Shown: positions 1 to 6,390 of the stretch, one piece after another
Numbering within the stretch: position 1 is the first letter of the stretch
Layout: each line of letters begins with the position of its first letter
Origin: JAGZHZ01 sp965150505
GTDB taxonomy: Bacteria; Bacillota; Clostridia; Lachnospirales; Lachnospiraceae
NCBI GenBank assembly: GCA_965150505.1
Contig: CBCTVZ010000100.1
Span: 1-8,007, forward strand
Direction of reading: 5' to 3'
Length of the DNA: 8,007 nucleotides
Notes under the pieces: model-generated
The model's input: only the letters and a program-made list of their open reading frames with translations
Databases searched by the model: none
Told to the model about the DNA's origin: nothing
Made by a program: the position numbers and the translations under genes

Positions 1-295
1 AGGAATGGAAGAGATTATCGTCGGCGTTGTCGGCGTACTGCAGTTTGATGTATTAAAATATCGCCTTGAAAATGAGTACAATGTAGAGATCCGTCTGGAG
101 TCTCTGCCATATGAACATATTCGTTGGATCGAAAATCCAGATATTGATTTGAACAAATTGGTTGGAACATCAGACATGAAAAAGATCAAAGATTTGAAAG
201 GCAGACCACTGTTGCTCTTTATCAACAGTTGGAGTATCGGCATGACACTGGATCGAAATAAGGGACTTATGTTGTCAGAATTTGGACGCTCATAA
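1..295 (+). CDS. prfC: Peptide chain release factor 3 (RF3), C-terminal end, 5' truncated by window
   Basis: This is the tail of a translational GTPase that releases class I release factors from the ribosome after peptide hydrolysis. The open frame runs in from the window edge (first complete codon GGA at 2-4), and 97 residues are visible before TAA at 293-295. The segment IVGVVGVLQFDVLKYRLENEY near the left edge, followed by a short EHIRWIEN stretch, matches the last domain of RF3 as known from the Escherichia coli protein. The G domain lies upstream and outside the window. The ATG at 5-7 is an internal codon, not a start, because the conserved domain is already under way there. No GC-rich terminator hairpin follows the stop; the next gene has its own promoter in the gap. 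Assignment is confident, but intactness of the rest of the gene cannot be judged. Confidence 0.92.
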   Translation, partial: GMEEIIVGVVGVLQFDVLKYRLENEYNVEIRLESLPYEHIRWIENPDIDLNKLVGTSDMKKIKDLKGRPLLLFINSWSIGMTLDRNKGLMLSEFGRS

Positions 296-302
296 AATAT
301 CC

Positions 303-331
303 TTTGCAAAATACAGAAATTTTGGTATAAT
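303..331 (+). promoter_or_regulatory. Sigma-A-type promoter for yqhY, extended -10
   Basis: A perfect TATAAT lies at 326-331, preceded by TGG at 323-325, which makes an extended -10 element. A -35 candidate, TTTGCA at 303-308, sits 17 bases upstream; TTGCAA at 304-309 with a 16-base spacer is an equal alternative, each matching TTGACA at four of six positions. The predicted transcript would start near 338 and give a leader of about 36 bases before the yqhY start. This is the best promoter I see in the window, so it probably drives yqhY and, by readthrough, the downstream genes. Confidence 0.72.
307..324. repeat. 6-bp perfect inverted repeat inside the promoter spacer
   Basis: CAAAAT (307-312) and ATTTTG (319-324) are perfect reverse complements separated by six bases. 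The repeat fills nearly the whole spacer between the -35 and -10 elements of the yqhY promoter. It is too AT-rich to act as a terminator. Its position would suit an operator, but in sequence this AT-rich a six-base repeat can arise by chance. Confidence 0.35.
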
Positions 332-359
332 AATGCTATTAATGGATACGATGCAGGAC

Positions 360-366
360 AGGAGGT
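360..366 (+). promoter_or_regulatory. Shine-Dalgarno site of yqhY
   Basis: AGGAGGT lies seven bases before the ATG at 374. It is the most complete ribosome binding site in the window and fixes the yqhY start. Confidence 0.85.
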
Positions 367-373
367 CATTGGC

Positions 374-748
374 ATGAGTGAAAGAGAAACCAATTGTATA
401 ATAGAAAATGAGGCAGAATTTGGACAGGTTCAGATTGCAGATGAAGTTGTGGCAATCATTGCAGGGCTTGCAGCAACTGAGGTAAGCGGCGTATCTGCGA
501 TGGCAGACAACATTACGAAAGAACTCATCGGTAAACTGGGGATGAAAAATCTTTCAAAAGGAGTAAAGGTAACTGTACAGGAGGGCATAGTTGATGTGGA
601 GCTTGTGTTGAATCTGGAATATGGATACAGCATTCCAGAAACAAGCAGAAAAGTTCAGGAAAAGGTCAAGGGAGCGATTGAAAGCATGACTGGACTGACT
701 GTTTCAGAAGTCAATGTCAGAATAGCAAGCGTTGTCATGAACAAGTAA
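374..748 (+). CDS. yqhY: Asp23/Gls24 family envelope stress response protein (YqhY-like)
   Basis: A small (124-residue) Asp23-family protein. The signature is visible as GQVQIADEVVAIIAGLAATEV (about residues 17-37) and the closing VNVRIASV (about 113-120), with alternating hydrophobic strands between. There is no signal peptide or membrane segment, so it should be cytosolic or peripheral. Position directly upstream of nusB matches B. subtilis yqhY, whose loss is reported to disturb acetyl-CoA carboxylase control; carrying that function over to this organism is inference. In B. subtilis the gene follows accB-accC, whereas here it follows prfC. It has its own promoter and a very strong ribosome binding site, and is followed by a hairpin with a T-run, so its transcript may be more abundant than that of nusB. 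The family is certain; the exact role is not. Confidence 0.88.
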   Translation: MSERETNCIIENEAEFGQVQIADEVVAIIAGLAATEVSGVSAMADNITKELIGKLGMKNLSKGVKVTVQEGIVDVELVLNLEYGYSIPETSRKVQEKVKGAIESMTGLTVSEVNVRIASVVMNK

Positions 749-782
749 CGACCACAAAAACAGAGATGACGAAATATCATGG

Positions 783-841
783 AGCCGTTGCAAAATGTAT
801 GTAAATGTGAAAGCATGATAACTCATTTTGCAGCGGCTTTT
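783..841 (+). terminator. Long hairpin with short T-run between yqhY and nusB (weak terminator or attenuator)
   Basis: Bases 783-797 pair with 824-838 over 15 consecutive positions, all Watson-Crick except one G-T pair (788-833). The lower stem is GC-rich (AGCCG/CGGCT) and runs directly into TTTT (838-841). Above the stem are two seven-base unpaired sides (798-804 and 817-823), then a four-pair stem closed by a GAAA tetraloop (809-812), exactly in register. The shape fits a rho-independent terminator, but the T-run is short, which suggests partial termination. Nothing comparable exists on the reverse strand, so it would act on rightward transcripts only. No clear promoter follows it before nusB, so downstream genes would depend on readthrough. 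Confidence 0.6.
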
Positions 842-846
842 AGAAT

Positions 847-852
847 GAGGAG
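847..852 (+). promoter_or_regulatory. Shine-Dalgarno site deciding the nusB start
   Basis: GAGGAG lies four bases before the ATG at 857. The longer open frame from ATG 779 has no ribosome binding site and would run through the hairpin at 783-838, so the inner ATG is preferred. This site begins six bases after the hairpin's T-run, close enough for the structure to influence translation. Confidence 0.7.
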
Positions 853-856
853 AAAA

Positions 857-1252
857 ATGAGCAGAAGAGAAATTAGAGAACATATTTTTAAATTGTTATT
901 TTTAGTAGAATTTCATGATCAGGAAGAATTAGAGGCACAGGTACGTCTTTATCTGACACAGCATGAGGAGATCAGAGAAGAAGATCTGCATTATATCAAA
1001 GACAAATATGAAAAAATTTTGGAAAAATTGCCGCAGATTGATGAGACGATTAATCAGGTTTCTAAGGGCTGGAAGACAGAACGTATGGGCAAGACAGATC
1101 TGACTGTACTGCGTCTGGCATATTATGAGATGAAATATGATGAGGATATCCCTACAGGGGTTGCCATCAATGAAGGAGTAGAACTGGCGAAATTATTCGG
1201 AGGAGAAGAATCACCAGCTTTTGTGAATGGAATTTTAGCAAAATTAGTCTAA
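857..1252 (+). CDS. nusB: Transcription antitermination factor NusB
   Basis: A 131-residue all-helical protein that joins NusE (ribosomal protein S10) at boxA RNA to prevent early termination, chiefly in rRNA operons. The N-terminus MSRREIREHIFKLLF is typical of clostridial NusB, and the C-terminal signature IPTGVAINEGVELAKLFGG followed by SPAFVNGILAKL (about residues 99-130) is clear. Length matches the family norm. I chose ATG 857: the open frame extends 26 codons further to ATG 779, but those residues resemble no NusB and overlap a strong hairpin. The gene lies downstream of that hairpin, so its expression may be set by readthrough from the yqhY promoter. In B. subtilis folD sits between nusB and xseA; here it is missing and xseA follows after 66 bases. 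Confidence 0.95.
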   Translation: MSRREIREHIFKLLFLVEFHDQEELEAQVRLYLTQHEEIREEDLHYIKDKYEKILEKLPQIDETINQVSKGWKTERMGKTDLTVLRLAYYEMKYDEDIPTGVAINEGVELAKLFGGEESPAFVNGILAKLV

Positions 1253-1258
1253 GCAACG

Positions 1259-1276
1259 ATACCGTTTATGCGGTAT
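1259..1276 (+). repeat. Small perfect hairpin in the nusB-xseA gap
   Basis: ATACCG (1259-1264) and CGGTAT (1271-1276) are perfect reverse complements with a six-base loop. No T-run follows, so it is not a terminator. It could be a minor processing or stability element, or chance. Confidence 0.35.
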
Positions 1277-1318
1277 GAGAGAACCATGAAAAATTTTGAA
1301 CATAATGGAGAGCTTGTG

Positions 1319-2557
1319 ATGCAGAATGCGTATTCAGTCAGACAGATTAATTCTTATATTAAGATGATGTTCTCTCAGGACTTTGTTTTAAATAGAATTT
1401 CTGTCAAGGGAGAAGTATCAAACTGTAAATACCATACGTCCGGTCATATTTATTTTACTCTGAAAGAAGAAAGTTCCGCTCTTTCCTGCGTGATGTTTGC
1501 AGGCGATAGAAGGGGACTTTCCTTCCATCTGCAAAATGGACAGCAGGTAATAGTAAGCGGAAATGTAGATGTATATGAACGGGATGGGACGTATCAGCTC
1601 TATGCCAGAAAGATTGTATCGGATGGAATCGGTGCACTGTATGAAAAATTTGAAGCGTTAAAGCAGGAATTAGAGGAAATGGGAATGTTTGCGCCGGAAT
1701 ATAAACAGCCGATTCCTTTTTTTGTTCAAAAACTGGGGATAGTAACAGCGCCTACAGGAGCAGCTGTGCGTGACATGATTCAGGTGGCAAAGAGGAGAAA
1801 TCCATATATTGACATCTATCTCTATCCGGCACAGGTTCAAGGTGAAGGCGCAAAAGAAAGTATTGTCCGAGGAATAGAATGTCTAGATCAATGTGGCATG
1901 GATGTGATAATTGTAGGCAGAGGAGGAGGCTCTCTGGAAGACCTCTATGCTTTTAATGAAAAGAGTGTGGCAGAGGCAATTTTTCAGTGTAAAACACCAG
2001 TTATTTCAGCTGTAGGACATGAAACAGATACAACAATTTCTGATTTTGTGGCAGATTTAAGAGCGCCTACTCCGTCGGCAGCTGCAGAACTTGCAGTTGT
2101 GGAATTTTCAGAGATTACATCATCGCTGAGACAGTATAAAAATCAACTGACAGAGGCGATGCGACAAAAAGTGGAACAGTGCCGTATAAAACTAGAGCAA
2201 AGAGAAGTTCGACTTACTTATCTGAATCCGAAAAGTCAAGTAAAAGATCAGAGAATGCAGTTGACGGAAAAAGAAGAAAAATTGCAAAAGGCAATGAGGG
2301 ACAAAATGAAAGAAAAAAGGCAGATGCTCTCTCTATATATTGAAAAAATGAAAGGTCTGTCGCCTTTGGAAAAGCTAAATCAAGGATATGCTTTTGTGCA
2401 AAATGAAGAGGGATGCCGTGTGACACATACCGATCAGGTACACAAAGGAGAAAACATAAAAGTTTATATGTCAGACGGATATATTGTGACAAAAGTGATG
2501 GATACGATGGGTAAGACTCCAATATTTATGAAAGATTCCAAAAATATTTTTGAGTAA
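1319..2557 (+). CDS. xseA: Exodeoxyribonuclease VII large subunit
   Basis: Large, catalytic subunit of exonuclease VII, which degrades single-stranded DNA from both ends in repair. The 412-residue product has an N-terminal OB fold (about 1-100, with VKGEVSNCKYHTSGHIYFTLK) and the Exonuc_VII_L catalytic region with GRGGGS (200-205), AVGHETD (231-237) and DLRAPTPSAAAE (246-257). A charged helical stretch likely to form a coiled coil follows (about 262-345), then a short conserved tail starting SPLEKLNQGYA (348-358). Length is normal and no key motif is missing. I chose ATG 1319, with GGAG at 1307-1310 eight bases upstream and a family-like MQNAYSVRQIN start. In-frame ATGs at 1268 and 1286 lack good ribosome sites and would add a non-conserved 11-17 residue leader. 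xseB follows after 36 bases, as expected for subunits of one enzyme. Confidence 0.96.
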   Translation: MQNAYSVRQINSYIKMMFSQDFVLNRISVKGEVSNCKYHTSGHIYFTLKEESSALSCVMFAGDRRGLSFHLQNGQQVIVSGNVDVYERDGTYQLYARKIVSDGIGALYEKFEALKQELEEMGMFAPEYKQPIPFFVQKLGIVTAPTGAAVRDMIQVAKRRNPYIDIYLYPAQVQGEGAKESIVRGIECLDQCGMDVIIVGRGGGSLEDLYAFNEKSVAEAIFQCKTPVISAVGHETDTTISDFVADLRAPTPSAAAELAVVEFSEITSSLRQYKNQLTEAMRQKVEQCRIKLEQREVRLTYLNPKSQVKDQRMQLTEKEEKLQKAMRDKMKEKRQMLSLYIEKMKGLSPLEKLNQGYAFVQNEEGCRVTHTDQVHKGENIKVYMSDGYIVTKVMDTMGKTPIFMKDSKNIFE

Positions 2558-2582
2558 GAGTTGCCACAGCAGAAACGGTATC

Positions 2583-2588
2583 AGGAGG
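2583..2588 (+). promoter_or_regulatory. Shine-Dalgarno site deciding the xseB start
   Basis: AGGAGG lies five bases before ATG 2594. It rules against the TTG at 2561, which has no ribosome site and would add 11 residues unlike the family. Confidence 0.75.
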
Positions 2589-2593
2589 GAAAT

Positions 2594-2797
2594 ATGAAGG
2601 AACAGACATTAGAACAGACATTCAATGAACTAGATAGCGTGATTGAATCTCTGCAGATGGGAGATTTACCGCTAGAAGAGTCCTTTACACTTTATCAAAA
2701 AGGAATGCAGCTTTTAAAAAACTGTAATGATAAACTGGATCTTGTTGAAAAGAAAGTAATGGCTATGAATGAAGAAGGTGGTTGGGATGAATTTTGA
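2594..2797 (+). CDS. xseB: Exodeoxyribonuclease VII small subunit
   Basis: A 67-residue helical protein that binds the C-terminal coiled coil of XseA to form active exonuclease VII. The family signature is visible through most of the chain: FNELDSVIESLQMGDLPLEES (about 10-30), LYQKGMQLLKNC (33-44) and LDLVEKKV (48-55). The length is normal for XseB. The start is fixed by the AGGAGG site upstream. The last codons overlap the start of ispA by 11 bases (2787-2797) in a different frame, so the two are probably translationally coupled. The xseA-xseB-ispA order is shared with B. subtilis and many other bacteria. Confidence 0.94.
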   Translation: MKEQTLEQTFNELDSVIESLQMGDLPLEESFTLYQKGMQLLKNCNDKLDLVEKKVMAMNEEGGWDEF

Positions 2798-3674
2798 ACA
2801 AGAGATGAAAACAAAAGTGGAACAAGTACAAGAGATTGTCATGAGGTATTTGCCGGAGGAAAAGGGATTTCAAAAAACATTGCTTGAAGCAATGAATTAC
2901 AGCATGATGGCAGGAGGAAAGAGACTGCGTCCATTGCTGATGATGGAAACATATCGTCTTTTTGGGGGAAACAGTGAGATCATTAATCCATTTCTTGCTG
3001 CAATCGAGATGATTCATACACATTCTCTGATCCATGATGATCTTCCGGCGATTGATAACGATGAGTACCGAAGAGGAAGAAAAACAACGCATGTTGTATA
3101 TGGAGAGGCAATGGGAATTTTAGCAGGCGATGCACTGCTCAATCTTTCCTATGAGACAGCGGCCAAAGCTTTTTGTTTAGAACCGGGAAATCATAACGTA
3201 GAACGGGCTTTTTCTGTCATGGCCCAAAAAACAGGAATTTTTGGAATGATGGGCGGACAATCTGTAGATGTAGAATGTGACGGAACTTCATTTTCGGAGG
3301 AAAAACTGGAATTTATCTATTGTTTGAAGACAAGCGCTCTGATTGAATCTTCTATGATGATCGGAGCTATTTTGGCAGGCGCTTCTGATGAAAAAATAAA
3401 AATTATTGAGCAGATTGCAAGAAAAGTAGGGTTTGCATTTCAGATTCAGGATGACATTTTAGATGTGACAAGTACAATGGATGTCTTAGGAAAACCGATC
3501 AATAGCGATGAAAAGAATCATAAGACAACGTATGTAACATTAAATGGTCTGGAACGTGCTAAAGAAGAGGTCAGCCGTATATCAAAAGAGGCGATCACAC
3601 TGCTCGATTCATTTGAAGAAAAAAATGAATTTTTGAAAAATTTGATTTTATATCTGATTAATCGTGAAAAGTAA
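2787..3674 (+). CDS. ispA: Farnesyl diphosphate synthase / geranyltranstransferase (polyprenyl synthetase family)
   Basis: Cytosolic trans-prenyltransferase that condenses dimethylallyl and geranyl diphosphate with isopentenyl diphosphate to give farnesyl diphosphate, precursor of undecaprenyl carrier lipid and quinones. The 295-residue protein carries GGKRLRP (43-49), the first aspartate-rich motif DDLPAID (84-90) with the DDxxxxD spacing typical of bacterial short-chain synthases, the GQSVD segment (157-161), the second aspartate-rich motif DDILD (222-226) and the DEKNHKTTYV stretch (241-250). All magnesium-binding aspartates are present. ATG 2787 is chosen because AGGTGG (2776-2781) sits five bases upstream; ATG 2769 has a poor site. 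Chain length cannot be fixed from sequence alone, but the motif spacing favours C15 over longer products. dxs follows 12 bases later, pairing two isoprenoid steps. Confidence 0.94.
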   Translation: MNFEQEMKTKVEQVQEIVMRYLPEEKGFQKTLLEAMNYSMMAGGKRLRPLLMMETYRLFGGNSEIINPFLAAIEMIHTHSLIHDDLPAIDNDEYRRGRKTTHVVYGEAMGILAGDALLNLSYETAAKAFCLEPGNHNVERAFSVMAQKTGIFGMMGGQSVDVECDGTSFSEEKLEFIYCLKTSALIESSMMIGAILAGASDEKIKIIEQIARKVGFAFQIQDDILDVTSTMDVLGKPINSDEKNHKTTYVTLNGLERAKEEVSRISKEAITLLDSFEEKNEFLKNLILYLINREK

Positions 3675-3681
3675 AGGGTGA
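3675..3681 (+). promoter_or_regulatory. Shine-Dalgarno site supporting a TTG start for dxs
   Basis: AGGGTGA at 3675-3681 can pair with the 16S rRNA tail through GGTGA and lies five bases before TTG 3687. The rival GTG start at 3678 is itself part of this site and has only a weak purine stretch ahead of it, overlapping the ispA stop codon. Confidence 0.55.
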
Positions 3682-3686
3682 AGCTT

Positions 3687-5552
3687 TTGGTACTGGATAA
3701 AATAAAAAAAGAAAATGATATTAAGAAACTTTCGAAAGAAGAGTTATCCGTATTATCTGAGGAAATCCGTTCTTTTTTGATTCAGTCGATCAGCGAAACA
3801 GGAGGGCATTTGGCATCGAATTTAGGCGTGGTAGAGCTGACGATGGCCATGCATCTTGTTTTTCACTTGCCAGAAGATAAAATAATTTGGGATGTTGGTC
3901 ATCAATCATATACACATAAAATTTTAACAGGGCGAAAAGAAGGATTTGATCAGCTCAGAAAATATGGCGGATTGAGTGGATTCCCAAAAAGAAAGGAAAG
4001 TCAGTGCGATGCGTTTGACACAGGACATAGTTCTACATCCATATCAGCAGGACTAGGATATGTATATGGCCGTGATTTGAGAGGAGAGCATAACTTTGTT
4101 CTTTCTGTTATTGGAGATGGCGCTCTGACGGGCGGTATGGCGTATGAGGCTTTAAATAATGCTGGAAGACTGCATACAAATTTTATTATCATTTTAAATG
4201 ACAATGAAATGTCTATATCAAGAAATGTTGGAGGAATGTCAACGTATCTTGGGAATTTAAGAACGAATACAGCATATCAAAATTTTAAGGTGAATGTCAC
4301 AAATGCGTTAAAGAAAATTCCTGTATATGGAGAAAAATTAATCCGACATATCAAAAAGACAAAAAGTGGAATTAAACAGCTGTTAATTCCAGGAATGCTG
4401 TTCGAGGAGATGGGAATTACGTATCTTGGACCAGTTGATGGTCACGATCTTGCACAGATGACAAAAATTTTAAAAGAAGCAAAAAAAATTAACGGCGCTG
4501 TTATTGTGCATGTATTGACGAAAAAAGGAAAGGGATTTCTGCCAGCTGAACAGCGGCCTTCTCTTTATCACGGGACAGAGCCGTTTGATATAAAAACAGG
4601 AAAGCCAAAGAAAAAAAAGACGAAACCATCGTATACGGATATCTTTTCAAAGGCAATCTGTGAGGCGGCGCAGAAAGAAAAACGACTTGTGGCAATCACA
4701 GCAGCCATGGCTGATGGGACAGGTCTTCAAAAATTTTGCAGACAATATCCGGAGCGGTTTATTGATGTCGGAATTGCCGAAGAACACGCGGTTACCTTTG
4801 CGGCAGGACTGGCAGCGTCTGGGATGATTCCTGTTGTAGCGGTCTATTCTTCTTTTTTGCAAAGGGCATTTGATCAGATGATTCATGATGTGTGTATTCA
4901 AAATCTGCATGTGATTTTTGCAGTTGACCGCGCTGGACTTGTGGGAAGTGATGGGGAAACGCACCAAGGGATTTTTGATCTGTCGTATTTATGTATGATT
5001 CCAAATATGACAGTGATTGCTCCTAAAAATAAGTGGGAACTTATGCAGATGATGAATTTTGCTGTCAGTTTCTGGGGACCGATTGCTTTGCGTTATCCAA
5101 GAGGAGAGGCGTATGAAGGACTGGAACAGTATAATGCTCCTATTTGTTATGGAAAAAGTGAATGGATTTATGATGAAACGGAGATTGCATTGATTGCGGC
5201 AGGAAGCATGGTAAAAACTGCTGTAAATGTGAGAAAAAGCTTAAAGGAAAAAGGATTTTCGTGTTCTTTAATCAATGCGCGTTTTTTAAAACCTCTTGAT
5301 GAAGAAATGCTGATGGAAGTGACAAAAGACCATAAGTTAGTTGTGACTCTGGAGGAAAATATAAAAACAGGTGGCTTTGGTGAGCGGATTGCTGATTTTT
5401 ATAAAGAAATTAATGCCGATGTTCTGGTTTTAAAGATTGCGATTCCAGATCAGTATGTAGAACATGGAAATGTTGAGATTTTAAAGAAAGAACAAAGCAT
5501 TGATGAACATTCAATAGAAAAACAAATCATTGCATCTTATATAGGACAGTAA
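3687..5552 (+). CDS. dxs: 1-deoxy-D-xylulose-5-phosphate synthase
   Basis: Thiamine diphosphate enzyme that joins pyruvate and glyceraldehyde 3-phosphate to form DXP, the entry step of the MEP isoprenoid pathway and a source for thiamine and pyridoxal. From TTG 3687 the protein has 621 residues. Visible landmarks are GGHLASNLGVVELT (39-52, with the substrate-region His41), the cofactor and magnesium motif GDGALTGG (143-150) with Asn173 in LNDNEMSIS, PVDGHDL (249-255), the catalytic Glu365 in GIAEEHAVTFAAGLA, DRAGLVGSDGETHQG (414-428), and RYPRGE (469-474) leading to the C-terminal transketolase domain. The length is normal and all three domains are intact. A lysine-rich linker (about 307-313) joins domains I and II and is encoded by an A-run. 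GTG 3678 would add three residues and cannot be excluded. The gene sits 12 bases after ispA, in line with a shared pathway. Confidence 0.96.
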   Translation: MVLDKIKKENDIKKLSKEELSVLSEEIRSFLIQSISETGGHLASNLGVVELTMAMHLVFHLPEDKIIWDVGHQSYTHKILTGRKEGFDQLRKYGGLSGFPKRKESQCDAFDTGHSSTSISAGLGYVYGRDLRGEHNFVLSVIGDGALTGGMAYEALNNAGRLHTNFIIILNDNEMSISRNVGGMSTYLGNLRTNTAYQNFKVNVTNALKKIPVYGEKLIRHIKKTKSGIKQLLIPGMLFEEMGITYLGPVDGHDLAQMTKILKEAKKINGAVIVHVLTKKGKGFLPAEQRPSLYHGTEPFDIKTGKPKKKKTKPSYTDIFSKAICEAAQKEKRLVAITAAMADGTGLQKFCRQYPERFIDVGIAEEHAVTFAAGLAASGMIPVVAVYSSFLQRAFDQMIHDVCIQNLHVIFAVDRAGLVGSDGETHQGIFDLSYLCMIPNMTVIAPKNKWELMQMMNFAVSFWGPIALRYPRGEAYEGLEQYNAPICYGKSEWIYDETEIALIAAGSMVKTAVNVRKSLKEKGFSCSLINARFLKPLDEEMLMEVTKDHKLVVTLEENIKTGGFGERIADFYKEINADVLVLKIAIPDQYVEHGNVEILKKEQSIDEHSIEKQIIASYIGQ

Positions 5553-5576
5553 GAAAGATTTTTAAAAATGCGGCAT

Positions 5577-5581
5577 GGAGG
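5577..5581 (+). promoter_or_regulatory. Shine-Dalgarno site deciding the tlyA start
   Basis: GGAGG lies five bases before ATG 5587. It overlaps the upstream in-frame ATG 5575, which has no site of its own, so the inner start is preferred. Confidence 0.72.
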
Positions 5582-5586
5582 ATGAA

Positions 5587-6378
5587 ATGAAAGAAAGATT
5601 AGATGTATTGCTGGTACAGAGACAGCTTGCCTCATCGAGAGAGAAAGCGAAGGCTATTATCATGGCAGGAAATGTTTTTGTCAAAGGAGTAAGGGAAGAT
5701 AAGGCAGGAACGATGTTTGATTCGAATGTGGAGATCGAGCTAAAAGGACAGACATTGAAATATGTCAGCAGAGGTGGATTAAAACTGGAAAAGGCAATGA
5801 CGCATTTTAACATAGAACTGAACGGAAAAGTCTGTATGGATGTCGGCGCATCAACAGGCGGATTTACCGATTGTATGCTGCAAAATGGGGCAGTAAAAGT
5901 ATATTCTGTGGATGTAGGACATGGCCAGTTAGATTGGAAACTGCGTCAGGATGAGCGTGTAGTCTGTATGGAAAAAACAAATATTCGTTATGTTGTGCCG
6001 GAAGATATACAAGAAAAAGCAGAGTTTGTTTCAATCGATGTCTCATTTATCTCATTGACAAAAGTTTTACTTCCAGTGAGAAATCTGATGACAGAAGGAG
6101 CACAGATGGTTTGTCTGATTAAACCTCAGTTTGAAGCAGGCAGAGAAAAAGTAGGAAAAAAAGGGGTTGTCCGTGATGCGGCTGTTCATGAGGAAGTAAT
6201 TGAAAAAGTAACAGCATACGCTGGAAGCATCGGAATGCAACCTCTTCATCTGGAATTTTCTCCAATCAAAGGACCAGAGGGTAATATTGAATATCTGCTT
6301 CATCTTAAAAAAGGAGAGGAAGGAAGCGTATTTACGGAAAGACCTTTGGTAAAAGAGGCACATGATACGCTGGATTGA
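5587..6378 (+). CDS. tlyA: TlyA family rRNA 2'-O-methyltransferase (S4 domain + FtsJ-like domain)
   Basis: Likely SAM-dependent 2'-O-methyltransferase acting on cytidine in 23S and perhaps 16S rRNA; the family was first called hemolysin A, and the B. subtilis member is YqxC. The 263-residue chain begins with an RNA-binding S4 domain (about 2-65: KERLDVLLVQR, then SREKAKAIIMAGNVFV). The methyltransferase domain follows, with SRGGLKL (61-67), the SAM loop MDVGASTGGFTDC (84-96), DVGHGQL (109-115), DVSFISL (151-157), LIKPQFE (177-183) and SPIKGPEGNIEYL (225-237). Candidate catalytic residues of the FtsJ fold (Lys65, Asp151, Lys179, Glu231 or nearby) are present. Whether it methylates only 23S or both rRNAs cannot be told from this sequence. 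It starts 34 bases after dxs and is followed 12 bases later by nadK, so it is clearly within the operon. Confidence 0.92.
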   Translation: MKERLDVLLVQRQLASSREKAKAIIMAGNVFVKGVREDKAGTMFDSNVEIELKGQTLKYVSRGGLKLEKAMTHFNIELNGKVCMDVGASTGGFTDCMLQNGAVKVYSVDVGHGQLDWKLRQDERVVCMEKTNIRYVVPEDIQEKAEFVSIDVSFISLTKVLLPVRNLMTEGAQMVCLIKPQFEAGREKVGKKGVVRDAAVHEEVIEKVTAYAGSIGMQPLHLEFSPIKGPEGNIEYLLHLKKGEEGSVFTERPLVKEAHDTLD

Positions 6379-6390
6379 CAGAGGAGACAG

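Noticed and set aside
779..856. N-terminal extension of NusB, or a separate leader peptide, starting at ATG 779
   Set aside because: There is no ribosome site ahead of 779, the residues match nothing in NusB, and the stretch is occupied by a strong hairpin. The ATG at 857 with GAGGAG upstream gives the family N-terminus.
2539..2552. 14-bp perfect palindrome CAAAAATATTTTTG at the end of xseA
   Set aside because: It is almost pure A/T inside coding sequence, with no loop and no GC stem. It is expected by chance at this composition.
5558..5569. 12-bp palindrome ATTTTTAAAAAT in the dxs-tlyA gap
   Set aside because: It contains no G or C, so it cannot form a useful terminator stem, and no promoter hexamers surround it.
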